From Paracoccus sp. Z118 (lineage in GTDB: Bacteria > Pseudomonadota > Alphaproteobacteria > Rhodobacterales > Rhodobacteraceae): DNA of 64,000 bases. Positions 18,998-27,805 of the stretch are shown piece after piece. The notes under the pieces are model-generated. The model was not told the origin of the DNA. It worked only from the letters and a program-made list of their open reading frames with translations, and searched no databases. Every line of letters begins with the position of its first letter. Position 1 is the first letter of the stretch. A program made the translations under genes and the position numbers. The DNA lies in contig NZ_JAHQZU010000009.1 of the NCBI RefSeq assembly GCF_019061185.1, positions 62,001 to 126,000 on the forward strand. Reading direction: 5' to 3'.

Positions 18998-19636
18998 GTG
19001 AACGACATCGGACAGCCATTTTCCGGGACCTTGCGTCCGACTCGGGTGTTTCGCGGCATCCCGCTGTTCCAAGGGTGTCTGGACGACGCGGCGCAGGCGG
19101 AGCTGATGGGGGACGTGCAGGCGATCTGGGACGCCGCGCCGCCGGTCAGGCCGGTGACCCGCTGGGGCAAGCCGATGTCGGTGGCGATGACCTCGGCCGG
19201 CGCGCTCGGCTGGACGACCGACCGGCGCGGCTACCGCTATGAGCCGCGCCAGCCGGACGGGCGCGACTGGCCGCCCATTCCTCCGCGTCTGCTGGCGCTG
19301 TGGGACAGCGTCACCGGAGGCGCAGGGCGGCCCGACAGCTGCCTCGTCAATCTCTATCGCGGCAGCGCCCGGATGGGGCTGCATCAGGACAAGGACGAGG
19401 CGGACCTCTCGTGCCCGGTCGTCTCGGTCAGCCTCGGCGACCGGGCGCTTTTCCGGGCGGGCGGGACCGAGCGGGGAGGGCGCACCGATAGCGTCTGGCT
19501 GGACTCGGGTGACGTGATGGTGCTGCGCGGGGAATCGCGGCTGATCTTCCACGGCATCGACCGGATCGAGCCGGGCAGCTCCGCCCTCGTGCCCGGCGGC
19601 GGACGCGTCAATCTGACCTTGCGCGTCGCGGGCTGA
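18998..19636 (+). CDS. alkB: AlkB-family 2-oxoglutarate/Fe(II) dioxygenase
   Basis: A 212-aa AlkB-like oxygenase that would repair alkylated bases by oxidative demethylation. The iron site is visible as HQD in MGLHQDKDE (HxD) with the distal His in LIFHGIDR, and the 2-oxoglutarate arginine is in VNLTLR at the C terminus. Substrate-lid residues YRYEPRQP are also typical. The start is uncertain: GTG 18998 gives a normal family length; TTG 19031 or GTG 19046 are alternatives and the frame is open upstream to ATG 18920. The gene is divergent from dnaK, and the dnaK -35 box lies only 17 bases before this start. Confidence 0.85.
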   Translation: MNDIGQPFSGTLRPTRVFRGIPLFQGCLDDAAQAELMGDVQAIWDAAPPVRPVTRWGKPMSVAMTSAGALGWTTDRRGYRYEPRQPDGRDWPPIPPRLLALWDSVTGGAGRPDSCLVNLYRGSARMGLHQDKDEADLSCPVVSVSLGDRALFRAGGTERGGRTDSVWLDSGDVMVLRGESRLIFHGIDRIEPGSSALVPGGGRVNLTLRVAG

Positions 19637-19648
19637 CGCCCCTCGCGA

Positions 19649-20470
19649 TCAGGACCGCGCCGACCAGCTGAGCGATTCCGAGTTGCGGGTGACGAACTCG
19701 ATCATCAGCCCGACCATCAGGCAGCCGAGCGTGACGTAGATCGGATAGGTGATCGAGGAGTTGTGCGGCGTGTAGTTGATGAAGGCGAAGCCCCGCGCCT
19801 GATCGATGACGTGGAACAGCGGGTTCCAGTCGAACAGGTTCAGCATCATCGGCGGCAGCACGTTGGCGACGAACATCTTGCCCGAGGCGATCATGTTGAT
19901 GCGCTGATAGAAGCTGCTGATGATGCCGATCCCCGACGGCCACCACGGCTTCGCCGCAAGAAAGATCAGCCCGATCGCGCAGCCGGAGCCCCACGCCAGC
20001 AGGAACATGGCGGCGACGCCCACCCAGTTTTCCAGCTCCACCGGCGTAAACAGCACATGATAGAAGAACAGGATCACGAGGCAGGCCAGTATCTGCTGAT
20101 ACAGCACCGCGAGCCCGGCAGCAGTGATCATGACCGCCGTGCTCAGCGGCTCGTGCTTCATCATCTGCGAAACGGACGACCCCGCTCCCGAGACGCTCCC
20201 GATTGCCTTGGTGTGGGTCATGAACAGGAAGATACCCGTCATGATGAAGATCATGAAATCGCCGCGAAGCGGCGCACTCCTGATCCCAAGCACGACGAAC
20301 ATCACCAGGAAGCCTGCAACCATGATCAGCGACTGCACCACCTGCATCACCAATCCGATAACCGCGTTGCTGTGCGTCCTCCGCAGGTTGTAGACCGTCT
20401 GGTGATAGATCAGCGACAGCGTGGTGAACGCGGCCTCGGCCATGTTGCGGTTGCGGCGTTGAACGAACAT
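19649..20470 (-). CDS. ABC-2 type permease for polysaccharide export (KpsM-like)
   Basis: A 273-aa membrane protein with about six helices, beginning near residue 36 (AVIGLVMQVVQSLIMVAGFLVMFVVLG). Size, topology and the periplasmic loop near the C terminus match ABC-2 permeases of the KpsM/Wzm type that export capsule or O-antigen across the inner membrane. The ATG at 20470 (MFVQRR) is preferred; an internal ATG at 20443 would remove nine residues. The partner ATPase is not adjacent: alkB lies downstream on the other strand and cysQ is divergent. The ATPase must be encoded elsewhere or the pump is incomplete. Confidence 0.8.
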   Translation of the reverse strand: MFVQRRNRNMAEAAFTTLSLIYHQTVYNLRRTHSNAVIGLVMQVVQSLIMVAGFLVMFVVLGIRSAPLRGDFMIFIMTGIFLFMTHTKAIGSVSGAGSSVSQMMKHEPLSTAVMITAAGLAVLYQQILACLVILFFYHVLFTPVELENWVGVAAMFLLAWGSGCAIGLIFLAAKPWWPSGIGIISSFYQRINMIASGKMFVANVLPPMMLNLFDWNPLFHVIDQARGFAFINYTPHNSSITYPIYVTLGCLMVGLMIEFVTRNSESLSWSARS

Positions 20471-20671
20471 CCGTGCGGCATTCCGTCTGTCGGGCTGCCG
20501 CTGTGCCCGAATGGGGGACAGGGCAGGCATGTGGCGAGGCCCGGACGGGGCGTCGGACACGCCCCGCTTGCCCGGAATGGTTGCCGCGATCATAAGGGGC
20601 GTGGCCCTGCGATTCAACGCCGGGCCGGGTATCCGCGCGGGCCGATCCGCACCGAATGAAAGGAAAAGCGC

Positions 20672-21472
20672 ATGCAATTCGATGAATTGACCGCCGTGAT
20701 GCGGCAACTCGCGCTGCAAGCCGGGGCGCGGATCATGGAAATCTACGATGGCCCCGATTTCGAGGTGCGCAGCAAGCAGGACGATTCGCCCGTGACCGAG
20801 GCGGACGAGGCGGCGGATGCGCTGATCTCGGCCGGGCTGCGCGCGGCCTTCCCGGATATCCCGCTGGTGACCGAGGAGCAGGCGGACACCCATGGCCAGA
20901 CGCTCTCGACCTTCCTGATCGTCGATCCGCTGGACGGCACGAAGGAGTTCGTGCAGCGCCGCGGCGACTTCACGGTCAACATCGCCCTCGTGCGGGATGG
21001 CGTGCCGGTGCGGGGCGTCGTCTATGCGCCCGCCAAGCGCCGGCTTTTCTATACGCTGCCGGACGGCCGCTCGGTCGAGGAGACGGGTCCGTTCGGGGAA
21101 AAGCCGGGCGAAGTTCGCGCCATCGGCGTCAACCCCACGCCGGACAACCGGGCACTGATGGTGGTGGCGTCCAAGTCGCATCGCGATCAGGCGACCGACG
21201 ACTACATTGCCCGCTACGGCGTCCGCGACATGACGAGCGCGGGATCGTCGCTGAAGTTCTGCCTCGTCGCGACCGGCGAGGCGGATCTTTACCCCCGCGT
21301 CGGCCGCACGATGGAATGGGATACGGCGGCAGGCGATGCCGTGCTGCGCGGGGCAGGGGGCGAGGTCGTGCGTTTCGACGATCACACACCCCTGACCTAT
21401 GGCAAGACGGGGTTCGAGAACCCGTTCTTCATCGCCTACGCCCCCGGCGTGCTGCTGCAACCGCAGGCCTGA
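20672..21472 (+). CDS. cysQ: 3'(2'),5'-bisphosphate nucleotidase CysQ
   Basis: A 266-aa inositol-monophosphatase-fold enzyme. The metal site is intact: EE near residue 69 (VTEEQ), DPLDGTKEF (residues 88-96) and the C-terminal WDTAAGDAV. It hydrolyses PAP (3'-phosphoadenosine 5'-phosphate) to AMP. PAP is left over when PAPS is used for sulfate reduction or by sulfotransferases. A sulfotransferase gene lies about 8 kb downstream in the same polysaccharide region. kdsB starts four bases after the stop, so the two are probably co-transcribed. Confidence 0.92.
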   Translation: MQFDELTAVMRQLALQAGARIMEIYDGPDFEVRSKQDDSPVTEADEAADALISAGLRAAFPDIPLVTEEQADTHGQTLSTFLIVDPLDGTKEFVQRRGDFTVNIALVRDGVPVRGVVYAPAKRRLFYTLPDGRSVEETGPFGEKPGEVRAIGVNPTPDNRALMVVASKSHRDQATDDYIARYGVRDMTSAGSSLKFCLVATGEADLYPRVGRTMEWDTAAGDAVLRGAGGEVVRFDDHTPLTYGKTGFENPFFIAYAPGVLLQPQA

Positions 21473-21476
21473 CACC

Positions 21477-22277
21477 ATGTCCGTCGTCATCGTCATCCCG
21501 GCCCGTCACGCCTCCACCCGCTATCCGGGCAAGCCGCTGGTCGGGCTTGCGGGCGCGTCGGGGGAAAGCCGCTCGCTGATCCGGCGCAGCTGGGACGCGG
21601 CCATGCAGGTCCGCGGCATCGACCGGGTGATCGTCGCCACCGACGACGAGCGGATCGCGGATCACGCGCGGGATTTCGGCGCCGAGGTCGCGATGACCAG
21701 CAGCGCCTGCCGCAATGGGACCGAGCGTTGCGCCGAAGCCGTCGCCGCGCTGGGGATCACGCCCGAGATCGTCGTCAATCTGCAGGGCGACGCCCCGCTG
21801 ACGCCCGCGTGGTTCGTCGAGGAACTGGTCGCGGGCCTGCGCGAACACCCTCACGCGCAGGTCGCCACGCCGGTCCTCAACTGCACCGGGGCGATGCGGG
21901 CCGATCTGCTGGAGGACCGCGCCCATGGCCGCGTCGGCGGCACCACGGCGGTCTTTGGCGCGGACCGGATGGGGATGTATTTCTCGAAGGAGGTCATTCC
22001 CTTCGTCCCGCATGACGTCGCCCCCGGCGCCCCCAGCCCGGTGTTCCACCATGTCGGCGTCTATGCCTATCGTTTCGCGCCGCTCGCCGCCTATGCCACC
22101 TGGCCCGAAGGCCGGCTGGAGCGGCTGGAGGGGCTGGAGCAGCTGCGCTTCCTGGAGCAGGGCTGCCCGGTGCTCTGCGTCGAGGTCGAGGCGCGGGGCC
22201 GCGAGTTCTGGGAGCTGAACAACCCCGAGGACGTGCCGCGGATCGAGGCGATGATGCGGCGCATGGGGCTGGATTGA
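21477..22277 (+). CDS. kdsB: 3-deoxy-manno-octulosonate cytidylyltransferase
   Basis: A 266-aa CMP-KDO synthetase that activates KDO with CTP. The N-terminal nucleotide-binding signature IPARHASTRYPGKPL is complete, with a VATDDERI segment and the VVNLQGDAPL motif in which Asp binds metal. Product CMP-KDO feeds lipid A core or KDO-linked capsule. Next to a KpsM-like permease it could be a capsule-type KpsU, although sequence alone does not separate the two. The stop overlaps the TTG of the next glycosyltransferase by three bases. Confidence 0.88.
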   Translation: MSVVIVIPARHASTRYPGKPLVGLAGASGESRSLIRRSWDAAMQVRGIDRVIVATDDERIADHARDFGAEVAMTSSACRNGTERCAEAVAALGITPEIVVNLQGDAPLTPAWFVEELVAGLREHPHAQVATPVLNCTGAMRADLLEDRAHGRVGGTTAVFGADRMGMYFSKEVIPFVPHDVAPGAPSPVFHHVGVYAYRFAPLAAYATWPEGRLERLEGLEQLRFLEQGCPVLCVEVEARGREFWELNNPEDVPRIEAMMRRMGLD

Positions 22278-23503
22278 CCCGAGGCGGCGCGGGGGGCGTG
22301 GGCCGTCCCCCGGTCAGCGTGATCGTGGTGTCGCGCCACCGTCCGGCCGCGCTTAGCGTCTGCCTTCAGGCGCTGACGTTGCAGGATCATCCGGCGTTTC
22401 AACTGGTGCTGGTCGCCGACCCGGAGTCGGTGAACCTGCGCCCCGACCTGCCGATCCGGCGGGTGAGCTTCGACGAGCCCAACATCTCGGCGGCGCGGAA
22501 TGCGGGGATCGCGGCGGCCTCGGGCGAGATCGTGGCCTTCATCGACGACGATGCGGTGGCCGAGCCGACCTGGCTCACCCGGTTGACCGAGCCCTTCACC
22601 GATCCTGCGGTTCTGGCGGCGACCGGCGTCACGCGCGGACGCGACGGCCTGGGCTGGCAGGTCCGGGCCGAGCGGATGACCCGCGACGGCCTCGCCCGAA
22701 CCATTCCGCCGGGGCAGGACATGCAGCTTCTGCGCCCTGAGCAGGGCGAGCCGGTCAGCACGCTCGGCACGAACTGCGCCTTTCGGCGGCCCACGCTGCT
22801 GGAACTCGGCGGGTTCGATCCGGCCTTCGCCTATCATCTGGACGAGAGCGATCTGAACATGCGGATGGCGGCCCGCTGGCCGGAGGCCCTGACAGCCATC
22901 GTGCCGGGGGCCGAGGTCGTGCATGGCTGGGCGGGCGATCTGCGCCGGACGGGCGCCGGAGTGCCGACCGACCTGCGGGCGATCGGGCGCTCCACTGCAA
23001 TCTTCTGCGCCCGCCATGGGGGCGATCCGGCGCGCGCGGCCGAACGGCAGTGGCGGCGGCTGCTGCGGCTGATGGTGGCGGGGCGGCTCGATCCGCCACA
23101 ACTGGGGCCGCTGCTGCGGGGCTTTCACGCGGGCGCGACCGGGATTGCCGTCCCGCCGCCTGCGCCGGTCAGCATGACGGGAACAGCGCCCGAGGCCACT
23201 CATCTGCCCGGCACCGGCCCCCGCCCCGCGCGGCTGATTGCCGGCTGGCACCGGCAGGCGGGCCGGTTGCGGGCGCAGGCCACCCGCGCCGCCGGGGAGG
23301 GGCAGATCGTCACGCTGCTGCTGCTCACGCCCACGATGCTGCCGCATCGCGCCCGCTTTGTTTCCGCCGGGTATTGGGAACAGGTCGGCGGGCTGTGGGG
23401 GCCGTCGGAGCCGGGCGATTCGTCGGTCGCCTTCTGGCGTCTGCCTGCCCGCATTACCCGCGAATCGGCGCGGATCGGGCGCACCCGCGGATGGCCCGAT
23501 TGA
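22274..23503 (+). CDS. Family 2 glycosyltransferase
   Basis: A 409-aa GT-A fold enzyme. The N-terminal domain has PVSVIVVSRHRP, the nucleotide-binding NISAARNAGIAAA, and the metal-binding FIDDDA (DxD equivalent, about residues 92-97), plus the acceptor region ELGGFDPAF and DESDLNMR that marks the catalytic base. The C-terminal 170 residues have no domain I recognise and are Ala/Arg-rich. The TTG at 22274 overlaps the kdsB stop; a GTG at 22298 with a GGGGGG stretch before it is also credible and gives 401 aa. Donor and acceptor sugars are unknown. Confidence 0.85.
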   Translation: MTRGGAGGVGRPPVSVIVVSRHRPAALSVCLQALTLQDHPAFQLVLVADPESVNLRPDLPIRRVSFDEPNISAARNAGIAAASGEIVAFIDDDAVAEPTWLTRLTEPFTDPAVLAATGVTRGRDGLGWQVRAERMTRDGLARTIPPGQDMQLLRPEQGEPVSTLGTNCAFRRPTLLELGGFDPAFAYHLDESDLNMRMAARWPEALTAIVPGAEVVHGWAGDLRRTGAGVPTDLRAIGRSTAIFCARHGGDPARAAERQWRRLLRLMVAGRLDPPQLGPLLRGFHAGATGIAVPPPAPVSMTGTAPEATHLPGTGPRPARLIAGWHRQAGRLRAQATRAAGEGQIVTLLLLTPTMLPHRARFVSAGYWEQVGGLWGPSEPGDSSVAFWRLPARITRESARIGRTRGWPD

Positions 23504-23563
23504 CACGAACCGGCGGGATTCGTCCGTCCACGCCGGTGGACTGCTTGCGGCAGGTCCCGCCAC

Positions 23564-23574
23564 TGGCTAAGCCA
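23564..23574. promoter_or_regulatory. Palindrome upstream of galU
   Basis: TGGCTAAGCCA is a perfect interrupted palindrome (5-bp arms, one central base) located 55 bases before the galU start. It may be an operator; no regulator gene is adjacent and only one copy is seen. Confidence 0.25.
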
Positions 23575-23628
23575 AAGGTGACATAACAGGGCCGTCCCAC
23601 GGCGCATCCCGAACGGAGCTGGATTCCA

Positions 23629-24522
23629 ATGATTCGCAAGGTCACCAAAGCCGTTTTCCCTGTCGCCGGCCTCGGCACCCGCTTCCTTCCCGCCACGAAG
23701 TCGATCCCGAAAGAGATCATGACCCTCGTGGACCGGCCCCTCATTCAATACGCGATCGACGAAGCCCGCGCTGCCGGCATCGAGGAGTTCATCTTCGTCA
23801 CCTCGCGCGGCAAGGGCGCGCTGGAAGATTACTTCGACCACTCGCACGAGCTTGAAAACCACCTGAAGAAATCCGGCAAGGACGAGCTTCTGGACCTGCT
23901 GCGCCAGACCAACATGGAATCGGGCGCCATCGCCTATGTCCGTCAGCACAAGGCGATGGGCCTCGGCCATGCCGTCTGGTGCGCGCGCCGCCTCATCAAC
24001 GACGACGAGGCTTTCGCCGTGGTCCTGACCGACGACGTCGTGATGGGCGATCCGCCCTGCCTTCAGCAGATGATCGAGGCCCACGCCGAGACCGGCGGCA
24101 GCATGGTCGCCACGATGGAAGTGCCGCAGGAAAAGACGAAATCCTACGGCATCCTGGATGTCGAGGAGGACATGGGCGCCATCGTCAAGGTGCGCGGCAT
24201 GGTCGAAAAGCCCAAGGAAAGCCCGCCCTCGAACCTCGCGGTGATCGGGCGCTACATCCTTGCGCCCACGGTGCTGGGGAACCTCAACAAGCTCAAGCAG
24301 GGCGCGGGCGGCGAGATCCAGTTGACCGACGCCATCGCCGACGAGATCGAGGCGGGGCGCGACGTCTTCGGCCTGCGCTTCCGCGGCCAGCGCTACGACT
24401 GCGGGTCCAAGGCGGGCTTCCTGCAGGCGACGGTCGCCTTCGGGCTGGAGCGCGAGGAGCTGCGGGACGAGTTCGTGGAGTATCTTCACGACGTGCTGGC
24501 GATGCGCAAGGCGGCCGAGTAA
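23629..24522 (+). CDS. galU: UTP-glucose-1-phosphate uridylyltransferase
   Basis: A 297-aa GalU that makes UDP-glucose from UTP and glucose-1-phosphate. The N-terminal nucleotide loop AVFPVAGLGTRFLPATK, the catalytic-site strand VVLTDDVV, and the sugar-binding VEKPKE and FDCGSK-like (YDCGSKAGF) motifs are present; length is normal. It supplies the galactose epimerase next to it and the surface glycan glycosyltransferases. galE starts five bases after its stop. A 125-base gap with a small palindrome lies upstream, so a promoter there is likely. Confidence 0.95.
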   Translation: MIRKVTKAVFPVAGLGTRFLPATKSIPKEIMTLVDRPLIQYAIDEARAAGIEEFIFVTSRGKGALEDYFDHSHELENHLKKSGKDELLDLLRQTNMESGAIAYVRQHKAMGLGHAVWCARRLINDDEAFAVVLTDDVVMGDPPCLQQMIEAHAETGGSMVATMEVPQEKTKSYGILDVEEDMGAIVKVRGMVEKPKESPPSNLAVIGRYILAPTVLGNLNKLKQGAGGEIQLTDAIADEIEAGRDVFGLRFRGQRYDCGSKAGFLQATVAFGLEREELRDEFVEYLHDVLAMRKAAE

Positions 24523-24527
24523 GCCGT

Positions 24528-25544
24528 ATGCCCGACAAGGTTCTGGTCACCGGCGGCGCCGGTTATATCGGCTCGCACGCATGCAAGGCGCTGGCCGCTG
24601 CGGGCTACGTGCCCGTCACCTACGACAATCTCTGCACCGGCTGGCGCGAGGCGGTGAAGTTCGGCCCGTTCGAGCAGGGCGACCTGATGGACCGCGCCCG
24701 GCTGGATCAGGTGTTCGCCGAACACGAGCCCATCGCCGTGATGCACTTCGCCGCGCTGAGCCAGGTGGGCGAGGCGATGGCCGAGCCGGGGAAATACTGG
24801 CGCGGCAATGTCTGCGCCTCGCTGAACCTGATCGAGGCGGCGGTCGCGGCGGGTTGCCTCGATTTCGTCTTCAGCTCGACCTGCGCGACCTATGGCGACC
24901 ATGACGGCGTGGTGCTGGACGAAAACACCCCGCAGACGCCGCTGAACTCCTACGGCGCCAGCAAGCGCGCGATCGAGGACATGCTGAAGGATTTCGGCGC
25001 GGCGCATGGTCTGCGCAGCGTGATCTTCCGCTATTTCAACGTGGCGGGGGCCGATCCCGAAGCCGAGGTGGGCGAGTTCCACCAGCCGGAAACGCACCTG
25101 ATCCCGCTGATCCTCGACGCCGTGGACGGCAAGCGGCCGGCGCTGACGATCAACGGCAGCGACTATCCGACGCGCGACGGCACCTGCGTGCGCGATTATG
25201 TGCATGTGATGGATCTGGTGGACGCGCATGTGCTGGGGCTGGAATGGCTGAAGGACGGCCGCAAGCGCACGGGCGAGGCGCGGATGGCGGGCGGGGCGGA
25301 CGTGTTCTGCCTCGGCACCGGCTCGGGCTTTTCGGTGCGCGAGGTGATCGACCAGGCGAAGCTGGCGACCAACCGCGCCGTGCCCGTGACCGAAGGGCCG
25401 CGCCGCGACGGCGATGCGGTGGCGCTGGTGTCCGGCAGCGGCCGCGCGGGGGCCGAGCTTGGCTGGAAGGCCGAACGCTCCACCCTGCCGCAGATGATCG
25501 GCGATGCGTGGCGCTGGCACCAGACCGGCGGTTATGGCGGATGA
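24528..25544 (+). CDS. galE: UDP-glucose 4-epimerase
   Basis: A 338-aa extended SDR that interconverts UDP-glucose and UDP-galactose with bound NAD. The glycine-rich motif VTGGAGYIGSHA opens the protein; the catalytic triad is visible as Ser in FSSTCATYG and Tyr/Lys in YGASK; RYFNVAGAD and DGTCVRDYVHV are typical GalE regions. It directly follows galU, so the pair provides UDP-Glc and UDP-Gal. The start of the next glycosyltransferase overlaps its last 11 bases. Confidence 0.95.
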   Translation: MPDKVLVTGGAGYIGSHACKALAAAGYVPVTYDNLCTGWREAVKFGPFEQGDLMDRARLDQVFAEHEPIAVMHFAALSQVGEAMAEPGKYWRGNVCASLNLIEAAVAAGCLDFVFSSTCATYGDHDGVVLDENTPQTPLNSYGASKRAIEDMLKDFGAAHGLRSVIFRYFNVAGADPEAEVGEFHQPETHLIPLILDAVDGKRPALTINGSDYPTRDGTCVRDYVHVMDLVDAHVLGLEWLKDGRKRTGEARMAGGADVFCLGTGSGFSVREVIDQAKLATNRAVPVTEGPRRDGDAVALVSGSGRAGAELGWKAERSTLPQMIGDAWRWHQTGGYGG

Positions 25545-26763
25545 TCCGGCCTTCCTGCTGGACGTCACCCGGCTGATCTCTCGCCTTGGCCAGGGGCCGC
25601 TGACCGGCATCGACCGGGTCGAGGCGGCGTGGCTGTCCCATCTTCAGGGCCGCCCGCATCTGCTGGTGGCACGGCTCGGCCCCGCGCAGATGCTGCTGCC
25701 GGTGGAGGCCGGGGCCGATCTGCTGGCGTGGGCGAACGGCGATCTGTCCCGCCTGCCCAGGGTTTCGCTGCTGGAACGATTGCTGCGGCAATCCGCCCTG
25801 CGGCCCCGCGCCAAGCGGGTGCTGGCGCGGCGGGCGCTGCGGCGTATGCCGCAGAGCGGACGGGGCCTGGAACGCGGCGTTTCCCGCCGCCTGCCCGGCG
25901 CGGTGGCCTATCTGAATGTCGGCCATACGAACCTGACCGAGCCGTGGCTGTCGGGGCTGGGCTGGACCACCCGCGCGGTGCTGATCCACGACACCATCCC
26001 GCTGGACCACCCCGAACTGACCCGTGCCGGGCAGTCGGACGTGTTCCGGGCGCGGCTGGTATCGGTGCTGCGCCATGCCGACGTGATCGCCACGATCAGC
26101 GCGGCCACCCGCGACGACATGCTGCGCTGGCGGGACCGGCTGGGGATAGCCGCTCGGGCGCCGGTCGTGGTCGCCCCCATCGGCACCACGCTGGCGGCTC
26201 CGGTCCCCGCGGACCTGCCGGCCGATCTGGACCTGTCGCGGCCCTTCTTCGTCGCGCTGGGGACCATCGAGCCGCGCAAGAACCATGCGCTGCTGCTGGG
26301 CGCATGGGAGATGCTGGCGCGGGACCTGCCCGCGGCCGACATGCCGCAGCTGCTCATCGTCGGCCGTCGCGGCTGGGAGAACGCGGCGACCTTCGCCCGG
26401 CTGGATGCGCTGCCGCCGGGCGGCCCGGTCCGCGAGTTCAACGACCTTTCCGACGGCGCCGTGGCCGCGCTGCTGAAACGTGCCCATGCCCTGCTGATGC
26501 CCAGCCGCAGCGAGGGGTTCGGCCTGCCGCTGACCGAGGCGGCGGCGCGGGGGACACGGGTTCTCAGCGCCCCGCTGGCGCCGGCCCGCGCCCTGTTGGG
26601 CGACAGCGCGATCTGGCTTTCCCCCGACGATCCGGCCCCGTGGGCTGCGGAGATCGCGCGGATCGCTCGCCTCCCGCGCGAAACTTTGACGGGAATTCCC
26701 GTTCCGGGGTGGCCAGACCATTTCAGAACCGTCACCGATGCTGTAATCAGCGCGGCAAAGTGA
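25534..26763 (+). CDS. Family 4-like (GT1 superfamily) glycosyltransferase
   Basis: A 409-aa GT-B fold glycosyltransferase. The C-terminal domain shows the donor-binding pattern VALGTIEPRKNHALLL near residue 240 and the diagnostic MPSRSEGFGLPLTEAAARG near residue 323, where the first Glu is the retaining-GT4 E-x7-E motif. Such enzymes build capsule or exopolysaccharide repeat units. The ATG at 25534 is inside the end of galE, so translation is probably coupled. Sugar specificity is unknown. It is followed 16 bases later by another glycosyltransferase. Confidence 0.88.
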   Translation: MADDPAFLLDVTRLISRLGQGPLTGIDRVEAAWLSHLQGRPHLLVARLGPAQMLLPVEAGADLLAWANGDLSRLPRVSLLERLLRQSALRPRAKRVLARRALRRMPQSGRGLERGVSRRLPGAVAYLNVGHTNLTEPWLSGLGWTTRAVLIHDTIPLDHPELTRAGQSDVFRARLVSVLRHADVIATISAATRDDMLRWRDRLGIAARAPVVVAPIGTTLAAPVPADLPADLDLSRPFFVALGTIEPRKNHALLLGAWEMLARDLPAADMPQLLIVGRRGWENAATFARLDALPPGGPVREFNDLSDGAVAALLKRAHALLMPSRSEGFGLPLTEAAARGTRVLSAPLAPARALLGDSAIWLSPDDPAPWAAEIARIARLPRETLTGIPVPGWPDHFRTVTDAVISAAK

Positions 26764-26779
26764 CCTGACGGGGGCCTCT

Positions 26780-27805
26780 GTGCCTAAGTGGTGGACCAGA
26801 TACCGGCGGCGGATCAAGCTGCGGGCCAAGCGGCAGTATCTGCTCGCCCGCGCGATCCGGCGTCGGCGGGTGCTCACGCCGGTGATGGACCGCACCTCGG
26901 GGATTGCCCCCGACGCGATCCTCGGCTTCGTCGTCCAGCGCAACGAGGCGGTGCGCCTGCCGTGGTTCCTCGATTATTACCGCAAGCTGGGCGTCGATCA
27001 TTTCCTGTTCGTGGACAATGACAGCGACGACGGCAGCCGCGAGTTCCTCACCCGCCAGCCCGACGTGTCGCTGTGGACCACCTCGGCCAGCTACAAGGAC
27101 GCGCGGTTCGGGCTGGACTGGCTGAACTGGCTGCTGCTGCGCCACGGCGCCGGTCATTGGTGCCTGACCGTCGATCCCGACGAGATCCTCGTCTATCCCC
27201 ACAGCGACGTGCGCCCGCTGCGCGCGCTGACCGACTGGCTGGACAGCTCGGCCATCCGGTCGTTCCCGGCGATGCTGCTGGACATGTATCCGCGGGGCGC
27301 CGTCACCGACCAGCCCTATTCGCCCGGCCAGAACCCGCTGGAGATCGCGTCGTGGTTCGACCCGGCGAACTACATGATCCGCAAGAACGGCGAGTTCGGC
27401 AATCTGTGGATTCAGGGCGGCCCGCGCGCCCGCGCCTTCTTCGCCGACGAGCCCGAGAAGTCTCCGGCGCTGAACAAGATCCCGCTGGTGCGCTGGTCGC
27501 GCCATTACGCGTATGTCAGCTCGACCCACATGCTGCTGCCCCGCTCGCTGAACCTCGTCTATGACGAGAGCGGGGGCGAGCGGGCGTCGGGCATCCTGCT
27601 GCATACCAAGTTCCTGTCCACCTTCGTGGAGAAATCGGCCGAGGAGCTGGACCGCGGCCAGCACTACGCCGACAGCCGCGAATACAGGGCCTATCACGCC
27701 GCCCTTCAGGACCAGCCCGATTTCTGGTGCCCCGAATCCGCGCGCTACGAGGGCTGGCGGCAGCTGGAGCATCTGGGGCTGATCTCGCGCGGGAACTGGG
27801 CATGA
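26780..27805 (+). CDS. Glycosyltransferase family 2-type protein (Glyco_tranf_2_4)
   Basis: A 341-aa protein starting at GTG with a very basic N terminus (RRRIKLRAKRQ). The core has FVVQRNEAVRLPWFLDYYRKLGVDHF and FVDNDSDDGS, then the DPDEI metal site near residue 134, which identify the family-2-like group with a DxD/DEIL motif. The pattern is shared by proteins in bacterial polysaccharide loci; donor and acceptor are not known. No membrane segment is evident. The stop overlaps the ATG of the next gene, a GT14-like enzyme, and the run continues into a sulfotransferase. Confidence 0.82.
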   Translation: MPKWWTRYRRRIKLRAKRQYLLARAIRRRRVLTPVMDRTSGIAPDAILGFVVQRNEAVRLPWFLDYYRKLGVDHFLFVDNDSDDGSREFLTRQPDVSLWTTSASYKDARFGLDWLNWLLLRHGAGHWCLTVDPDEILVYPHSDVRPLRALTDWLDSSAIRSFPAMLLDMYPRGAVTDQPYSPGQNPLEIASWFDPANYMIRKNGEFGNLWIQGGPRARAFFADEPEKSPALNKIPLVRWSRHYAYVSSTHMLLPRSLNLVYDESGGERASGILLHTKFLSTFVEKSAEELDRGQHYADSREYRAYHAALQDQPDFWCPESARYEGWRQLEHLGLISRGNWA

